Shown here: in pieces, positions 1 through 11,231 of the stretch
How positions within the stretch are numbered: position 1 is the first letter of the stretch
Layout: the number at the start of each line of letters is the position of its first letter
NCBI RefSeq assembly: GCF_019649055.1
Contig: NW_026570305.1
Coordinates: 124,001-188,000 of the forward strand
DNA: 64,000 nt
Origin: Paramacrobiotus metropolitanus
Taxonomy: Eukaryota > Tardigrada > Eutardigrada > Parachela > Macrobiotidae
Direction: 5' to 3'
Notes under the pieces: model-generated
What the model saw: only the letters and a program-made list of their open reading frames with translations
Told to the model about the DNA's origin: nothing
Database searches by the model: none
Program-made: the position numbers and the translations under genes

Positions 1-185
1 TCATTCGTTCCTTCATGACTGTGCTTACAACGTTACCAAGGCAAGGGAGATGGATACAGGCTTTGCAGAGTTGCTTGTGTCCATTCTAGACGATGCCGGT
101 CAAAGGAAAATCAGCAGGGTTTAAGAGACTACGGTGGTGTAAACTTGGTTGAGAGTTGTTGCGAAACATTTAAATCGCTAACAGA

Positions 186-420
186 GTAGACATTTTGTAA
201 ACATTTCAGATCTTATTGCGCCCTTATCCCAGTAGGGAACCGGCATATTAGTGGCATGTACCGTGACTACGGTTGCGAACGTAACGATTGTTCCATGTGC
301 TAGCTTATACCGCCAAGAGCCGACATACTACGACTACTGCACGTACTTGTACAAAGAAAATTCCCGTTGTATGAACAAATAAGATAACTTTTGATTCCGT
401 AAATGGGAACCACAAACTGT
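186..420. repeat. Segmental duplication, copy 1 (partner at about 5560-5775)
   Basis: This stretch aligns in the same orientation with the DNA just upstream of the GT32-like gene. Shared blocks in the same order include 'acattttgtaaac', 'agggaaccggca', 'acggttgc', 'gtacaaagaaaattc' and 'cataaactgt/cacaaactgt'. Small indels separate the copies, so the duplication is old. No coding sequence is evident in it. It shows that the left edge of the window and the 5' flank of the GT32-like gene share ancestry. Confidence 0.7.
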
Positions 421-639
421 TACATAATCATAAATTAGGAAACAATACTATGAACAATACTACAAGTCTTGTTTAATTACAGCCCAAACGGTTCGATGGA
501 GATTGGGTGGGAGAGACCGGTGGCGTATAAACCGCATCGCCGAATGCTGATTGGGGCGGCGGGGAAAAGCGTTCTGGAAAATCTTCATGCGGTCGCCGAC
601 ATGAATTTTGAATAAACCAGTTCACATACAGGATGATTA

Positions 640-909
640 CATTACAAAATTTAATGTACAAGCACATTCACGACAAACGTGCACGATGTCAGTTCCGTCT
701 ATGTATTTATAGCGTGCAAAACGCATAAAATTAGTAACGGTCTCATGGTTTTTTTGTACTGGATCAATACAGCAGACAGGAAGCGATGATGTACGTTCGT
801 GATCAGACCCGGCGACGGGCGTTCCCGTTGAAAACGCGCAACGCAGACATCGTAGCGAGAGTGTGAGCGGTGGATACATTGAGCTGCTTTCCATCCTTAA
901 TTTAGACAA
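640..909 (-). CDS. Possible exon with zona-pellucida C-terminal-like pattern
   Basis: This open frame on the minus strand has a Cys pattern resembling the C-terminal half of ZP domains: a 'LPVCCIDP' segment, then 'FMRFARYKYIDGTDIVHVC' followed by 'RECACT'. ZP-C domains typically have a Cys-x-x-Asp-Pro start, an F-x-x-F strand and then V-x-x-C....C. A second minus-strand frame at 473-610 is Pro/Ser rich and could be the next exon, but no convincing donor/acceptor pair links the two. I see no signal peptide or clear start. The call rests on pattern alone; it could be a chance ORF or a decayed exon. Confidence 0.25.
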
Positions 910-1235
910 GCAGCCGTCTGCCGGTGATACATCCTCGAGTGGGACGCTGGCAACTATTCTAGCAGTTGTTGCCAGCGTTGTGTTTATGATAAGGATGCTT
1001 ATTACGCTTTCCGTCCTCTGTGGAGTATCAATATGAATCCATGCGTAATTTAAACAGTACGTGCTGTAATCACATAAGGACTACTCTACAGACCGTTAAA
1101 CGTTCATTCGATTGATTGAACTTTCTAGAAACGAGAACCAGAAAAGGTACGCAGAATTCGTATAAACGTCTCATGAAGTTTGTGATTTTGTGCACTGCTC
1201 TCAAACACCGGCTATCTTCGTAAACCTTTTCCGAA

Positions 1236-2260
1236 ATGACGGCGGCATGTTATAAACGGAATTTTCCCAACACCATCCGCCAAATACTCTGTGAGCTGGT
1301 CCGTGGAAAGAAGCTGACTGTATTGGTGCTGATTGCGATAACTATGTTCTGCCTGTGTTTGCTCAACTTCCAAAGCGAGCCGACCGACCCGCTTCTCGCG
1401 GTAGCGCTCAGCCGATTCCGTGCCAACATCGCGGACGTCTTTGTGACTTCTTTGACATCTCCGGTAACGGTCGTCACGGCCTACTACCACATACCCTCCA
1501 AAAAGGACAAGACCACGTACATGCAGTACATGCGCAACTTCCTCCCGGAGATACCCTGCTTTCTGTACATTTTCACCGATGCCGAATCGGCGCCGGAATT
1601 GCTGACCTTGCGCGCACCCCATATGAACCGCACACGTCTGCTGATTATGGAGCTGCACGAATTCCGGGAGTACTCCAAGATGGATATGTGGCGGCGTATT
1701 AAGTGGACCGATCCGGAGACCTACCACACGCCCGAGCTGTACCTAGTGTGGAATGAGAAATGGCGGTTTGTCCAACGTGCGATACAAGAGAACGTCTTCC
1801 ACTCCGAGTATTTTCTGTGGTGCGATGTGGGATCGTTTCGAGCGCCGGAGCATCTTCCCGTCTTGCGCGCTTTTCCTGATCCAAAAGTAGTTGCGGCGCG
1901 ATTGACCGATCCGAAGAAAATCACGCTCTTGATGCTGCGTCCGTTTAATGCCAGGACGGAATACGTCGATGGTAACGGAGTACCGTCGGCGATGCTGCAG
2001 AAAGGGCAAAGAAATCACATCGGTGGCGGCATCGTTGCTGGCTCGAAACCGGCCTGGGAGATATGGATTTTGAGCATTATTATGCAATGCAGAGGTACTT
2101 TCTAGAGCATGGCCTGAACGCGGGAAAAGACCAGAATGTGATGAGTGCTGTAGCGCTGCGCTATCCGCAGAACGTCCAAATGATCACCCCGAAGCCGTAT
2201 TTCGACGGTCGAGGAGACGAGTGGTTTTATTTACAGTACTACTTTTCTGTGATTGATTGA
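1236..2260 (+). CDS. HtrL/YibB-family type II membrane glycosyltransferase-like protein, with a frameshift
   Basis: The first ATG (1236) opens a frame with a short basic tail and one membrane anchor at about residues 26-46 ('LTVLVLIAITMFCLCLL'). A lumenal HtrL/YibB-like domain follows: 'VTAYYHIPSKKDK' and 'CFLYIFTD', then 'VWNEKWRFVQRAI', 'FLWCDVGSFR' with the acidic D-x-G site, and 'GGGIVAGSKPAWEI'. The frame then diverges and stops at 2105. The family's next segment ('EHYYAMQRYFLEHGLNAGKD', then 'QNVM') continues in a different frame from about 2063 to a stop at 2260. No GT-AG intron fits at the switch near 2061-2066, so a short indel is most likely. It is either a young pseudogene or an assembly error. 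HtrL/YibB proteins have a GT-A-like fold and no proven substrate in animals. A GT92 identity is unlikely because GT92 motifs are absent. Confidence 0.75.
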
Positions 2261-2705
2261 CGACTGATGAATCAAAAGGTTAAAGGTTATCGTTTCGGCG
2301 CCATATAGTACTACCCGACCCGGACCATATTCGTACGTTTCAGCGGCCAGCATATTGTCATTCATTAACGACACTACCGCCAAATCCGTTGCCGCCCCTT
2401 ACCCTCAATGTACACGATATTGGCCCGGTAAAAACTCGACGGCAAAAAAAAATCCTTCAAGTGTACTCTCAAGAAAGGTTGAATAGTGCATGATACTGTC
2501 AAAAAATGCTTGAAATAATTTAGCACTGAACTGTGTTTTGTTGAGTGGGATCGATGAATAAAACCACATTCCAGAGAATTCGTGAACTACAAATATATCA
2601 AATTAGGCGTAGCACTTGCGCAAACATAACCCGAATTCCCGTTGAATATATATATTCTTACACCGACGTCATCGGCAAAGTTTGCAACTTCAAGATATTT
2701 TCGAA

Positions 2706-5547
2706 TTAAGGTTTAACTGTAGTTGGGAATACGGCGATCAAAGCCTTCCGGCCTTCTGCCAAAATGAAATGCAGCATCTCCCAGTAAGTGGAATTCTTGG
2801 CCAACTGCACCGTATTTTTCTCATTTTCGTCGCAGCCGTGCCAATACGCATGCCATGCCGGTATTTCCTTGTAGCGTATAGGACCCTTGTAATCCCAGGA
2901 ATGGTTACCCATCTGGTAGTCCACAAAGAAGTTCTTCTGATAGTCCTTGTTTTTGTTATAAATCTCCCACGGAACATCCGCACTGTTGTACAGAACAGGA
3001 GGGTCACGATAGTCGTCGCGATAGCGGAGAAGGACGTCATGGGTATACGGGTGACCTTTGGGGCAAGCGATGAATCCGCTGTTCATGAAGTGGTCTTCGC
3101 GAGTCAGTAAGCACTGGTACTTCTTGTTTTTCCAGTCCCGCAACAGTTCTGCGAAAAAACGAGACCTTTGTATTCCATATTCAGGGAAACTTTGCAGTAA
3201 TATAAAACAATCCGCTTTAGTTTCGTAAAAGCAGCAAACCGCGTACGCGTAATTCATTGAATATTGGTCTAAACCTTTATTCGGCAATCGGCAGTAGCTT
3301 CCGTAAAAATAAAAATGCTTTTCGTGGTTTTTGAATTCAGACTAGCGTTCGTTTTGAACGTTAAAAAACTCAAATGATTTTTTTGTTTACTTTACAATGT
3401 ATATGATTATTTTTAATCGACTTGTTTGCGATAACGTCTTGTTTCTTACAGAGTAGAACAAACTACCGTACACTATAAGATAAACGGGCATGTTTCATAA
3501 GTGTTCTGTGTTTCAGTATCCGGGAAACAGCGTCAGGTACAGCCGTCCAAAATGTTCATAATCATAAAAAAATAATGTATTTTTATGAAAAATGTAACTG
3601 AACAACTCTAATTCAGGTCCTCTAATTCAGACAAAATTAAAAAGGTGATGTCTGTCTGTCCGTTACGGAAGTAAGAAATGACGTCATACAAGGAAGTAAT
3701 GTCGTCATATAAGGAAGTAAGTAAAATGATGTCATATAAGGAAGTCGGAAGTTGCGTCATATAAGGAAGTAAAAATGATTTCCACAGAAAGGTCACATCA
3801 AACCAAAAAGGAGCAATAGTCACCTTAAAATTCGTGATCTCCCGCATACACTTTCTTATTAGTCCCGCTACCTGCCCTTTTGAAAAGTTGGGCATGAGTC
3901 TGGCAGTGGATATATTATTGCCGAAAAAACATCGTAGGTCCTGTTTAGCTTTGACCCAGAAAAATCTAGGTTTACCTGCTCCTCTATTCCTATGTTCGGC
4001 GTACGGGACAAAGCTGCCAAGAGTAATATAATAAATTACAGCAGCTTGAGTTGGCGACCCAAGCAGTAAGTTTTAACGCATTTTTATACTTACAGTAGCA
4101 TTACAACGCAATTTTTTGCTATTGTGTGCACACAATGAGTGTGGCGGCACTACAAGCGCAGAATCGCTTAGACCAAAGGGAAGCGTAGTACAAAAAGTCT
4201 CTGCGCCCCATTCTGAACAATTTTTGAATAACAGTTTCTAAAATCAATAACAGTTCGGAATTACATATTTCAGAAAATTCTAAACTTTCACCAAACTAAA
4301 AGAATAATTATTTTCAAAAAAAAGCTGTGAAGTGACTTTTTGTGAAATGAATGCGCATCTCATTTAGAATAAATAGAAGTAATTTCCGTTGGGGAGAAAC
4401 TGCATTTTCACTCTGGTAAAAAAGTTAGGTCACTGTTTTTATGGTGACAGGAGCAGCGTGTTGAAAATGTCAGGTCGGCAGCTTTTTTCTTTAAAGAGGG
4501 GGGTCATTATTACTGGTCACATGAGTATGTCGAAATGTGTTCGAAATTTGCACAAATGAAAGGGTTTCGTTTTGCTTGAGCATGCACTAGTAAGAAATTA
4601 CGGTTTTTCCTTGAAAAATTAAGTTTTGAGATTAAAGTATGTATGATCACTAGGAATCATTTCTGAAGTTAGAAACTTTATAAATGTTTTGACACTATGA
4701 GAATACTTTTATTAAAAGACGGAACTTTTTCACGGATAACGGAAAAGGATAATAAAATCAGTTTAAACACAATGGTTAAGCGACTAAGCTGCGCTCCGGT
4801 CTGCCAATGCACGCCAAAGTGCATTTTCCTAGTAAAAAAATAATGTATTTTTATGAAAAATGTAACTGAACAACTTACAGCATTTCCCAACTTACCCACC
4901 ATCTTGGGCAAATGGAATACGTCACTATCCTGCACGATGCCGCCGTACTGATACGCCACACTGTATTTGGTGACATCCGCTTCGTGTTTGTAGAACGTAA
5001 TGCGCCGGCCACTGAGATGGAAGCGCTGTCTCGTGTACACCAGCTGTATGAGTGACCAGTCCGTAATCATATCACAACGGCCGAACGGCCAGTAATCGGG
5101 GTAATTGGTATGGATGTAAATCTTGGACGGTTTGACGTACAGCATAATCGATAATATGCTAATGCAGTCGATCCAACAGAAACTGTGACTGTCACCATGG
5201 GGCAGGCCAAAATAGAAGCGAACCAGATGTACTGGTAAGAAAGTGTCATTTTGCGGAAGAACCACGTCGTTAATAATGTTGGGCAGAGGATTAACGATGA
5301 GAGGCTCGGTTAATGGATACTCTTCCACATCTTGGAAGGCCACGTCGACGGCATATGCCGGGTACACCAGGGAATTAGAAATTCCGTCCTTCAGCGATGT
5401 GTTTGCGACCAGTGTCCATCGATTATTCGGATTGGTCAGGTATAGTACGGTTTCACACAGAATGAACACAGCAGTGAGTGCTGCGGTTATTTTGATGAAA
5501 TGACCGATCCAGTTGCTAGACTGCATATTGGCTGTCTGCTTTAGCAT
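2706..5547 (-). CDS. GT32-like (DXD sugar-binding) Golgi glycosyltransferase, two exons
   Basis: Exon 1 is 5547-4896 and exon 2 is 3148-2706. The donor GTAAGT follows 'ATGGTGG' and the acceptor is TTTTTTCGCAG; both are phase 1 and join cleanly to give 364 residues. The protein starts with a short tail and a membrane anchor at about residues 17-38 ('IKITAALTAVFILCETVLYL'). The catalytic core shows 'ADVTKYSVAYQYGG' followed by 'DSD', the Gly_transf_sug layout in which DXD binds the metal and nucleotide sugar. After the splice come 'EDHFMNSGFIACPKGHPY' and 'WHAYWHGC', which match the N-x-G-F and distal His regions of GT32 enzymes such as alpha-1,4-GlcNAc and alpha-1,4-Gal transferases. The donor sugar cannot be told. 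The 1.75-kb intron holds repeats listed separately. The 5' flank is a duplicated segment shared with the left edge of the window. Confidence 0.85.
3565..3607. repeat. Exact 43-bp direct repeat, copy 1 (copy 2 at 4833-4875)
   Basis: The 43 bases from 'taaaaaaataatg' to 'ctgaacaact' recur without a mismatch at 4833-4875. Both copies lie in the single intron of the GT32-like gene. Copy 2 is 20 bases inside the intron from the donor. The 1.2 kb between them may be an insertion flanked by a duplication, or the repeat may result from a recent copying event. Confidence 0.9.
3664..3772. repeat. Short minisatellite, unit about 'gtcatataaggaagt'
   Basis: Four imperfect copies of 'gtcata(t/c)aaggaagt' are spaced by 4-13 bases, with related 'ggaagt' fragments on either side. 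The array lies in the GT32-like gene's intron and does not touch the splice signals. Confidence 0.85.
4833..4875. repeat. Exact 43-bp direct repeat, copy 2
   Basis: Identical to 3565-3607. It begins 20 bases downstream of the GT32-like exon 1 donor (minus strand) and so occupies the 5' end of the intron. Confidence 0.9.
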
Positions 5548-5559
5548 TCAGGCCAGTAG

Positions 5560-5775
5560 CAGAATAAACATTTTGTAAACGTTACAGATTTTGTTGCGAC
5601 TCTTTATCCAAACAGGGAACCGGCACTGAGGCATAATATACGGTTGCAAACACAAAGATTGGTATATCAGTTAAAAAGTACATACGTACAAAGAAAATTC
5701 GCCTATTGTTAGTATGAATGACTAGAATAACTAAGATCTTCTCAGGAAAACCATAAACTGTAGCGTAATACGTTG
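5560..5775. repeat. Segmental duplication, copy 2, in the 5' flank of the GT32-like gene
   Basis: Partner of 186-420. It ends a few bases upstream of the GT32-like start codon, so it probably includes that gene's proximal promoter or 5' UTR. The rest of 5776-7399 contains only short ORFs without recognisable domains, and I see no gene in it. Confidence 0.65.
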
Positions 5776-7399
5776 GGAAATGAAATATGATAATTAAGAT
5801 CAATGTTAAAAAAATAATACTAAAAATCTTGGTCAATCACAGCTCCAACTGTACCAAATAATTTAACGCCCAAGACATATCATTGGAGTTAAATGCGCCA
5901 AATCGCCGCTACTCGACTGCCGGTATTGTAAAATGCCCTGGAGTAACGGTAAATATGAAGCACGCCGACCCTGAACTGCAGTACTACACAAATTGGGACA
6001 TCGCGGCAAATTTGCCCAAACCGCGTCGCATGCTTGTAAAACATGGACGCTACTTTTACTGCCTTTAAATTCGTTTACTCGCAAACAATAGTGGCGTGAA
6101 GAATTGGCATTCCATAAATATAACAAACAGAACATGGTTGACATAGCTTTGCCGCTCGTCTGACCGCATACGGCATGCCGCATGGCCTACATCGTAGCGT
6201 AACCATGTGTCCTTAAGCTAGTACAAACAGTTTACATGGCTGTTGATTGCGAATTGTATTCGGCGCATTGGCATTTTACCCTGCTGGCCCACAACGTCCA
6301 CCACGGAGTACACATGGTACATCAAAAAATGAGCATATACAAGTATAAGTCGTGCCGACTTAGCATGTTTCTGTTACACTACACTGAAGTGTAATACAGT
6401 AAATGTTTTTGTTAGCTTACGCGTTCAGTGAACAAATATGACACATTGCAGACTGCTAGAGTGCCACGCCCTTGTCCACTTAGCGTGGTATCGGTCATTC
6501 ATTTACACGACGGCATATGCCATTGAGCAAATAAACAAGCGGAGACGACGAAGCCATTAGTGTACCTTGACATTTCAAAGAAGATCAAACATTGCACTCC
6601 GGAAATCTCACTGTGCGTTGTTAAAGTGTTACACACAATAATATGTAATATGTACCAATGACTTCTAGTTCGTAGTTCGTACTGCGAACATCAGACTAAC
6701 GAGTGCGTTATGCGCGGTTGCACTTCAGTCTGCCGTTGCTGCCGCTGATTGTTTTGTCCCCTCGATCGCTTCAGATCACGAACGGGGTAATCCGATCCTT
6801 GATTAGTAAATATTCTTTCAAACATTACTACGTATGGAGTAAGTGTAACAACGTTCAGTCCATCAAAGTGGCCCTGTTACCGTAGTCTGCATGTACAAAT
6901 TATAAATACATGTCTTTGTAAATAATTTAAATTGATAATAATTATTATATTATACATAACTGAATGGACATAACTCAACGTATTTCAGTTGCAATGGTTT
7001 AGAATATGACCGTTATTCTCTTTGTGAATGTGAGTCACTGTGCCGTTCATTATGACGTATTAATCTGTTGATTTGGTATCCGTTCCATACGACTGTGTGT
7101 TCATACTTCCGTTCTTAATTTTTCCCGTTCACTGGAGGAGTATGACAGGAACACCGAAAAATTGCTTCAAGGTCATCGTTTAGCAATCCTTGAAATTAAG
7201 CCTGAAATGCATGTGTTATCAAGGAAAGTTTAAGTATTGTTGTGCTATGCTGGCTGTCGTCATGAGTCGGCGATCTTCCTAGATTTCATGCAGACTTTTG
7301 GAACTTAATCCTGTGATACGCATGTGGCTGCCAGATCAGTGCTGCCCACGGGATGACCTTCCACTGGACACTCATTGACGGACTCTATTTGTACAGTCA

Positions 7400-7560
7400 T
7401 AACAGTTCTGGCCCGTTATCGCTTCGTAAATGGATGTTCATGTGCATAGTTTTACCATCCGTATTCTGCCACCAATGCAGCGATCTCATGGCTCGGTGTG
7501 ATGGTTTACTGGAGCAGCAAATATCGTTAGGACTAGGAGGAACTAACAAAGCCTTACCGA
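7400..7560. repeat. Duplicated block upstream of a GT92 gene (inverted partner at about 27170-27340)
   Basis: The block contains 'cgtaaatggatgttcatgtg', and then 'gtgatggtttactg' and 'caaatatcgttagga'. The reverse strand of 27170-27340 carries the same elements in order. It lies roughly 250-400 bases upstream of the GT92 exon in both loci, so the duplication covered 5' flank as well as coding sequence. A short in-frame hydrophobic stretch ('MFMCIVLPSVFC') may be a first exon with a signal peptide, but no donor of the right phase is clear. Confidence 0.6.
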
Positions 7561-7796
7561 CATGGCTGATGAACGAACAAAGGACATACGGTCGCGACCG
7601 TATTTGCCGGTACAGTAATCGCGAAAAATTTGCCCATGCGAAAAATTTGCCGGTACAGTAATCATGTCGCGTTTTTGTGGATACGTACACATATTGGTGT
7701 AAATAACCAAGTCTACTTTTCGTTTATTAAAATGTCGCCCAGTTACAATTGGAGGAATATTTGTTAGCTTACATTAAAGAAGTATTTTTTTGTCAG

Positions 7797-9145
7797 AATA
7801 TGCTTCGCAATACAGAATTGTTTACAGTGCCTTAAACGACAGCGGACATTGCTTGAAACAGCTCGACATCAGCTGCTCGCATGCCGTTTTAACCCAACAA
7901 GTTCAAGTGGCAGGCAGCCAATTTACCGCCGACCTGTTATTGCGCATGGCTGACCTTTGCAGCTCTTTCAGCAAACAACTAATGCCCCTGGAAATAAAAC
8001 CTAAATATTTCTTGACGGCGTGTGCCATGATTAAGAACGAAATGAAAGTACTGTTGGAATGGATCGAATTCCATCGCATCCAAGGCGTGGAACACTTCAT
8101 CTTCTTCGACGACGAGAGCAGTGATGATGTGTATCTTCTGCCAAGGTTATACGAATCACTGGGCTATCCAGATTTGGTGGAGATTATCCCGCAGAATTTT
8201 CGCCGTCGCAGCCGCCCCGGCGACCACTCCTACACCGACCACGACCAAGGTCAATGGCAGGCGTTGAACCACTGCAACAGTCGTATGCGCGGTGTCAGTG
8301 AGTGGTTACTGGTCAGCGATGTGGACGAGTTCATGTTCTCACCCCGGCATTACACTATCGCTGCCTTCCTCCGCAGCCAAGCCGACGACGTCAGTCAGTA
8401 TAGCGTAAAGGTCATTCGCTTTGGGTCCAATAAGGTGCAGCGAGAGAACCGCGTCCGCTTGTCACTGAATGCGTATAACAGCCGCGTCACTGTTGTGCAC
8501 GAGATCTTCAACGAAGACATACTGCTGACGTCACGAAATCCCAAGCGGGCACCGTTTCCTGATGTTGACCCAGATTTTCCACAGCGATTCGACGAGATTT
8601 GTGCTCCAACAGGGAAAGGTCAGGGGTGTGGGCATGCGGTGGGGAAATCGATCTGGCGAGCGGATCACTGTGGACTGGCGTCCGTGCATTCCTGCGGAGT
8701 GGATCCGCTAGAAGGCACAGCGTATCCCGCTTTGGACATTCTGCGAATTAATCACTATGCGTTCCGGTCGAAAGAGCATATGGATAACCAGCCCAAGCAC
8801 CAGATGGGAGCGATAAAAGGGTCAGCGTATGCAGCATTCGATTCCGTATGGTTTTCTCTCGTCGATGACAACTCAACCAAACCGTATCGGCAGGAACTAC
8901 TCAAAAGACTGAATGCCATACCCACAACTGCAGTGTATCACAGAGAAATGCTTCCCTTCGGGCGGAATGCTGATGTGGAAAAACGTTTTCTGCTTAATGT
9001 TGTTCTCATCAGAAATTCGATTCGTTGCGTGTACATTGCCACGGTCTATATCGTATGCAGTGTTGCATTTTTGTGGTTCTTGTCCAAGCTAAAGAAGAAA
9101 TGTCTATACTACTCTAGGAAATTCTCTATTTTTTGCTGCGGATAG
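7797..9145 (+). CDS. GT92-family glycosyltransferase, main exon
   Basis: The exon is preceded by a strong acceptor (TATTTTTTTGTCAG, ending 7796), so an upstream exon probably supplies the start; the first in-frame ATG is at 7946. GT92 (DUF23) landmarks are all present: 'CAMIKNEMKVLLEWIEFHR', 'FFDDESSDD', 'GQWQALNHCNSRM', the metal site 'SDVDEFMFSP', 'TSRNPKRAPFPD', a Cys/His segment 'CGHAVGKSIW' and 'LRINHYAFRSKEHM'. A C-terminal membrane segment follows ('YIATVYIVCSVAFLWFL') with a short Lys/Cys-rich tail. GT92 enzymes characterised in nematodes and birds are galactosyltransferases acting on N-glycan fucose or galactose; the substrate here is unknown. It is very close to the 17679 gene and to the pseudogene at 26053-27094. 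An ATTAAA at about 9281 could be the poly(A) signal. Confidence 0.88.
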
Positions 9146-9760
9146 TTTCTGGGCGGGTACGCTTTCCGGCATTTTTTCTGCTTCACTTCTTGCATATGTT
9201 ATATATTCTAAATGTGTAATTCATTCATGAATACAAGCGAGGAAAACATTTAAGTAATTTTCAAGCCAGAATGGCGGAGATATTAAAGTGTACAGGTGCA
9301 CAGATTACCCGGTGAAACTTTATTTATGAGGAATTATCGGTCAGTGCAGATGATGCAATCAACAACTGCACGCACAGTCATTTTATAATGGTGATTGATA
9401 TGACAACCGAGTAAAACACGTTGGGAAGCCCCAGCCAGATATCATTAATCCCAGCCCGTTTTCCTAGTCCGTGCTGACAGGAAAGACAAAGGATGCATAA
9501 CATGAGCAAGGTTGCACAATAACAATGAAACAGCGAAAATATTTGCAGCCATTCAGAATTGCTGGGGTGAGTGTAATTAAAGGACGATTTGCTTGCTAAT
9601 CGATGTTAAATTAGGTAGACGCAATCACTTGGCCTCTCTATCTAGACTGCACTATTGTAATCAGATCCTGCAGCACGGAATTTTTATTACAATTCTTCCA
9701 TTAATCATCATATCATGCTCCAGCTGGACAACAGTACATCCATAAGCAATAACAGAACAA
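9146..9760. other. Intergenic, no gene seen
   Basis: AT-rich sequence between the GT92 gene and the retroelement fragment. It holds a possible 3' UTR at its left end and no coding, RNA or repeat structure that I can support. Confidence 0.5.
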
Positions 9761-10990
9761 TTACTCCCGTTGAGCTAGCTTAAAAGCAAAGAACACATCC
9801 TCGTTGTCAACCATGTCATTAAACCATGTCATTAAACGTTCCAAGAACGGAGACCGCGTTTCCCCGTTGTATCTCAATACTGATTTTCTGGCGCAAAAAC
9901 TCTCCTGACCGAGGATTACCCGTACAATCGCAAATCTTTCGCGACAGCTCCTTGAAGAATTTCTTTGTGAGCGGTCCAAATGTGCCCGTGGTTTCGATAG
10001 CGATCGGCTGTACTACATATCGGTCTGCAAGTCCATCGTACTTTCCCAGCTTATGGTTTTCGCGTGCTTCCGCTGCACTTCCCGGCACCCGTGACGTCCG
10101 GGCGATGTACGTTTGAGCGAACGTGTCTGCCACTGTCACATCCCATACTAACGGCTTCCCATTTTTCCAAGGGAAAGCGGTAACTCCATCTGGTCCTTTT
10201 CCATCTCCTCTGTCCAGTCCCAGCGGCTCGAGGGACGATGGTATTCGTGCAGAGTTGAAGGCTCGCTTCGTCACATCATTCAACACGGCGTGAACGCCAT
10301 GTCGTCCTTTCGCTAACTTAAACACCAAGCCATGGTGTCCCAGGCTGTCCACTACGTTACCGCAACGGCATATGTGCTGTTGGCAGACTGGGGCTCCCAA
10401 CCGTCGCGCAACGGCTATGCGTAAGTGGGCCTCCTCCAATAGGTTTCCGAAGAGTGATACTGGCAAAGCTGACAACCAGGCGCGCGACTCCGATGAGGAT
10501 GCAGCCAACAGGCGGGCAGAGGTAATTACGTCGGCATTCTCCATCATGCGGGATGCTGTCTGGGTGTGTTGTGGTGTAGTCCAAGCGGACTGGAACCTGC
10601 GACTTTCTGTGCGTGGGGGTTCGGTAGAGAAGCGGGATGTCCATATGTCTGTCAGGTGGTTACACCGGTCTCTGATGGCTTCGTTGCGGGTGACATTACA
10701 CACCATGTCGACAGCACCGTGGGCTGATGAGGTGTAGGCAGCTAATGCCACTTCCGTTGCGCTGATTAGTCCCAAGCCTCCGAATTTCGTGGGTAGCGAT
10801 GCTTGGTTCCATACTGTGTCTGAAATTGCTACATTGGTCAGCTGTTCCGCTTTAGATCGGATGACATCGTCGAATTTCCGTAATTCTTCGGGATACTGCC
10901 AGCAGGGAGAAGTTCTAAGAACATATAACAATTTCGGCAGCGACAAACAATTCTTTAACAGATCAGATCCTTGTCTTGACCTATTTACGT
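9761..10990 (-). mobile_element. 5'-truncated retroelement: reverse transcriptase C-terminal region
   Basis: The minus-strand frame encodes the part of a retroelement polyprotein that follows the polymerase core. It reads 'LPKLLYVLRTSPCW', 'NQASLPTKFGGLGL', a zinc-finger-like Cys/His stretch 'CQQHICRCG' then 'LGHHGL', then 'GPDGVTAFPWKNGKPLVWDV' with the D...D-x-T pattern of a PD-(D/E)XK-like fold. It ends with 'LRQKISIEIQRGNAVSVLGT'. No polymerase YxDD core is present, so this is the 3' end of a larger element. A 13-bp tandem duplication ('catgtcattaaac' twice, at about 9812-9837) shifts the frame, so the original C-terminus ('NEDVFFAFKLAQRE', ending 9761) is now out of frame. Four related pieces occur elsewhere in the window. 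Confidence 0.8.
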
Positions 10991-11231
10991 ATCACGCTAG
11001 CTATCCATCAGCCAACTGTCTAATGCTCACAACCCCATTGATATTACTTTCAGTCGAAATTTTCCTCCGACCTGATTGCTTGACTAATTGCTCGATGTTT
11101 TGCACACCGCACCTAAGGCAATAGCATATCAATCAAGTACTCAGTGACCTTCAGCGAAAAAAACTTCTGATCCCCAAACCCACATCCGATTATCTCAAGC
11201 AAATTTAACGGTCATTTCTTACACCCCAAAA

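Noticed and set aside
5863-6183. Minus-strand ORF of 106 codons and a plus-strand ORF opposite it
   Set aside because: No domain, no codon bias and no splice context; probably chance.
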